DNA of 64,000 bases, from positions 35,156 through 99,155 of the forward strand of contig CAYYGM010000003.1 of the NCBI GenBank assembly GCA_964471555.1, written 5' to 3'. Position 1 is the stretch's first letter. Every line of letters begins with the position of its first letter. A program made the translations under genes and the position numbers. Source of the stretch: JADLFV01 sp964471555. Its GTDB lineage: Bacteria; Planctomycetota; Phycisphaerae; Phycisphaerales; Phycisphaeraceae. The notes beneath the pieces were generated by a model. The model worked only from the letters and a program-made list of their open reading frames with translations, was not told the origin of the DNA and did no database searches. Below, one piece after another: positions 62,905-64,000 of the stretch.

Positions 62905-64000
62905 ATGCTGCACTGGTTGATTGAACTGCTCAAGCCCACGATCGACAGCGGCGGATTCCTTTCGCCGCTGCGGGTGTTCCGCTACGTGGAGTTCCGGGCG
63001 GTGGTGGCGATCGTGGTCGGCTTCGCCATCGTGGTGCTCAGCGGCAAGCGGACGATTCGCTGGCTGCTGGCCCGCAAGATCGGCGATCAGCCGGAGTTCT
63101 ATCACAAAGACCTCAATCAGCTCATGAAGACCAAGGCCAACACGCCCACCATGGGCGGCATCCTGATCGTGGCCTCGATTTTCATCACCGTGCTGCTGCT
63201 GGCGGACCTGACCAGCTTCTACATCCGCATGGCCATGGTGTGCATGGGCGGGTTCTTCGCCATCGGGGCCATCGACGACTGGCTGAAACTGACCAGCGCC
63301 CGGCGGATACCGCTGCCCGGCACCCCCGGCAAGAGCCGCCGCGAGGGGTTGTACACGTGGGAGAAGCTGATCTACCAGGTGGGCCTGGCCTTGCTGCTGG
63401 GCATCTTCATTTTCTACTGGGGCTACCAGAAGCGGCCGGAGGAACTCAACGAGATCAAGATGATGAGCCACGCGCTCAACCTGCCGCTGATGAAAAGCTG
63501 GGTGTTCATGGACGGGCGCTGGCAGCCGTCGCCGAACCTGATCGTGATGAGCACAGGGGCGTTCGTGCTGATGGCGGTGATCGTGATGGTGGGGGCCAGC
63601 AACGCGGTGAACCTGACCGACGGCATGGACGGCCTGGCGGGCGGCGTGATGTCCATCGTGGCGTTCGCCTTTGTGGTGCTGTGCATCATTGCCGGCTACG
63701 AGGACGGCAATTTCTTCCTGGCCAAAAAACTGCTGGTGCCGTTCATCCCGTTGGCCGACGAACTGGCGATCGTGGCGGGAGCGATGGTGGGCTCGTGCCT
63801 GGGCTTCCTGTGGTTCAATTGCTCGCCGGCCCAGGTGTTCATGGGCGACTCGGGTTCGCTGACACTGGGCGGGCTGATCGGCTACATCGCGGTGGTCATC
63901 CGCCAGGAATTCCTGCTGCTGATCATCGGCGGCATCTTCGCCCTCGAAGCGCTCAGCGTCATCCTGCAGGTGGGCTATTTCAAGCTCTCCGGCGGCAAAC
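62905..64000 (+). CDS. mraY: phospho-MurNAc-pentapeptide transferase MraY (3' incomplete)
   Basis: The frame is open to the right window edge (365 codons seen). It transfers phospho-MurNAc-pentapeptide to undecaprenyl phosphate, forming lipid I, in the inner membrane. TPTMGGILIVASIF (loop A), GAIDDWLKL (catalytic Asp pair), VNLTDGMDGLAGG and VFMGDSGSLTLGG are the MraY motifs. There are several membrane spans from residue 33 on. The cytoplasmic loop around residue 170 (YQKRPEELNEIKMMSHALN) is somewhat longer than usual. It follows murF as in the dcw cluster, with a heptamer hairpin in place of the usual short gap. Confidence 0.96.
   Translation, partial: MLHWLIELLKPTIDSGGFLSPLRVFRYVEFRAVVAIVVGFAIVVLSGKRTIRWLLARKIGDQPEFYHKDLNQLMKTKANTPTMGGILIVASIFITVLLLADLTSFYIRMAMVCMGGFFAIGAIDDWLKLTSARRIPLPGTPGKSRREGLYTWEKLIYQVGLALLLGIFIFYWGYQKRPEELNEIKMMSHALNLPLMKSWVFMDGRWQPSPNLIVMSTGAFVLMAVIVMVGASNAVNLTDGMDGLAGGVMSIVAFAFVVLCIIAGYEDGNFFLAKKLLVPFIPLADELAIVAGAMVGSCLGFLWFNCSPAQVFMGDSGSLTLGGLIGYIAVVIRQEFLLLIIGGIFALEALSVILQVGYFKLSGGK

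Overview
The window reads as a G+C-rich, densely coding bacterial chromosome, most likely from Planctomycetota and probably class Phycisphaerae. Supporting signs are a DNase carrying a dockerin and a PEP-CTERM tail, a formylglycine-type sulfatase, the futalosine menaquinone gene mqnD, meso-DAP-type murE, many lipoproteins, PilZ proteins, and DnaG/RpoD of ordinary bacterial type. The assignment is inference from gene content only. No rRNA, tRNA or CRISPR array was seen.

Layout: (1) 1-8.4 kb: 3' end of a sialidase-like gene, dnaB, a YtrA-type GntR regulator followed by a decayed ABC ATPase, a low-G+C sulfatase island, a PfkB kinase and a PagL-like outer-membrane protein. (2) 8.4-24.6 kb: leuS, a broken four-helix-bundle gene flanked by inverted heptamer repeats, a trpG/pabA-type glutaminase, a TPR-sulfotransferase, lipoproteins, PilZ, an internally deleted asnB remnant, rpmB, the dnaG-rpoD pair, membrane proteins and an alpha/beta hydrolase. 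(3) 24.7-40 kb: secreted EndoI-type nuclease, then a minus-strand polysaccharide cluster: Wzm/Wzt-like exporter, sulfotransferase, deacetylase, methyltransferases and six glycosyltransferases, mostly with overlapping stop/start codons. (4) 40-48 kb: GPH symporter, DUF5722-like lipoprotein, GNAT, HEPN/BolA-like pair, histidine kinase, lipoprotein and mqnD. (5) 48-54.6 kb: phage-derived packaging island (LexA/CI-type repressor, divergent sigma-like HTH protein, ABC ATPase, GNAT, ParB-like protein, terminase subunits) with no capsid, portal or tail genes. (6) 54.7-64 kb: glycogen debranching enzyme, double FKBP isomerase, a PilZ-REC-Hpt protein lacking both phospho-acceptors, then murE-murF-mraY.

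The most striking feature is an interspersed repeat system. At least fifteen loci carry short tandem arrays whose period is exactly 7 bp although the sequences belong to unrelated families (CCAACAA, ATGCCCA, ATGGCAG, TGAGGCT, CCCTACT, ATCTAAA, ACCCGAT and others). They usually occur as two inverted arms around a short spacer. They supply start or stop codons (dnaG, leuS, murF, a nuclease, a lipoprotein) and sit in frame inside leuS, terL and murE. One copy (11338-11763) has a four-helix-bundle (S23/IVP-family) reading frame between its inverted arms, which suggests that the ORF-less hairpins may be miniature forms of an uncharacterised mobile element. A second family is an AT-rich palindrome (arms GCCATTATTAGTTTT) found only between convergent genes and often preceded by a C-rich, G-poor transcript: a repeated bidirectional terminator design.
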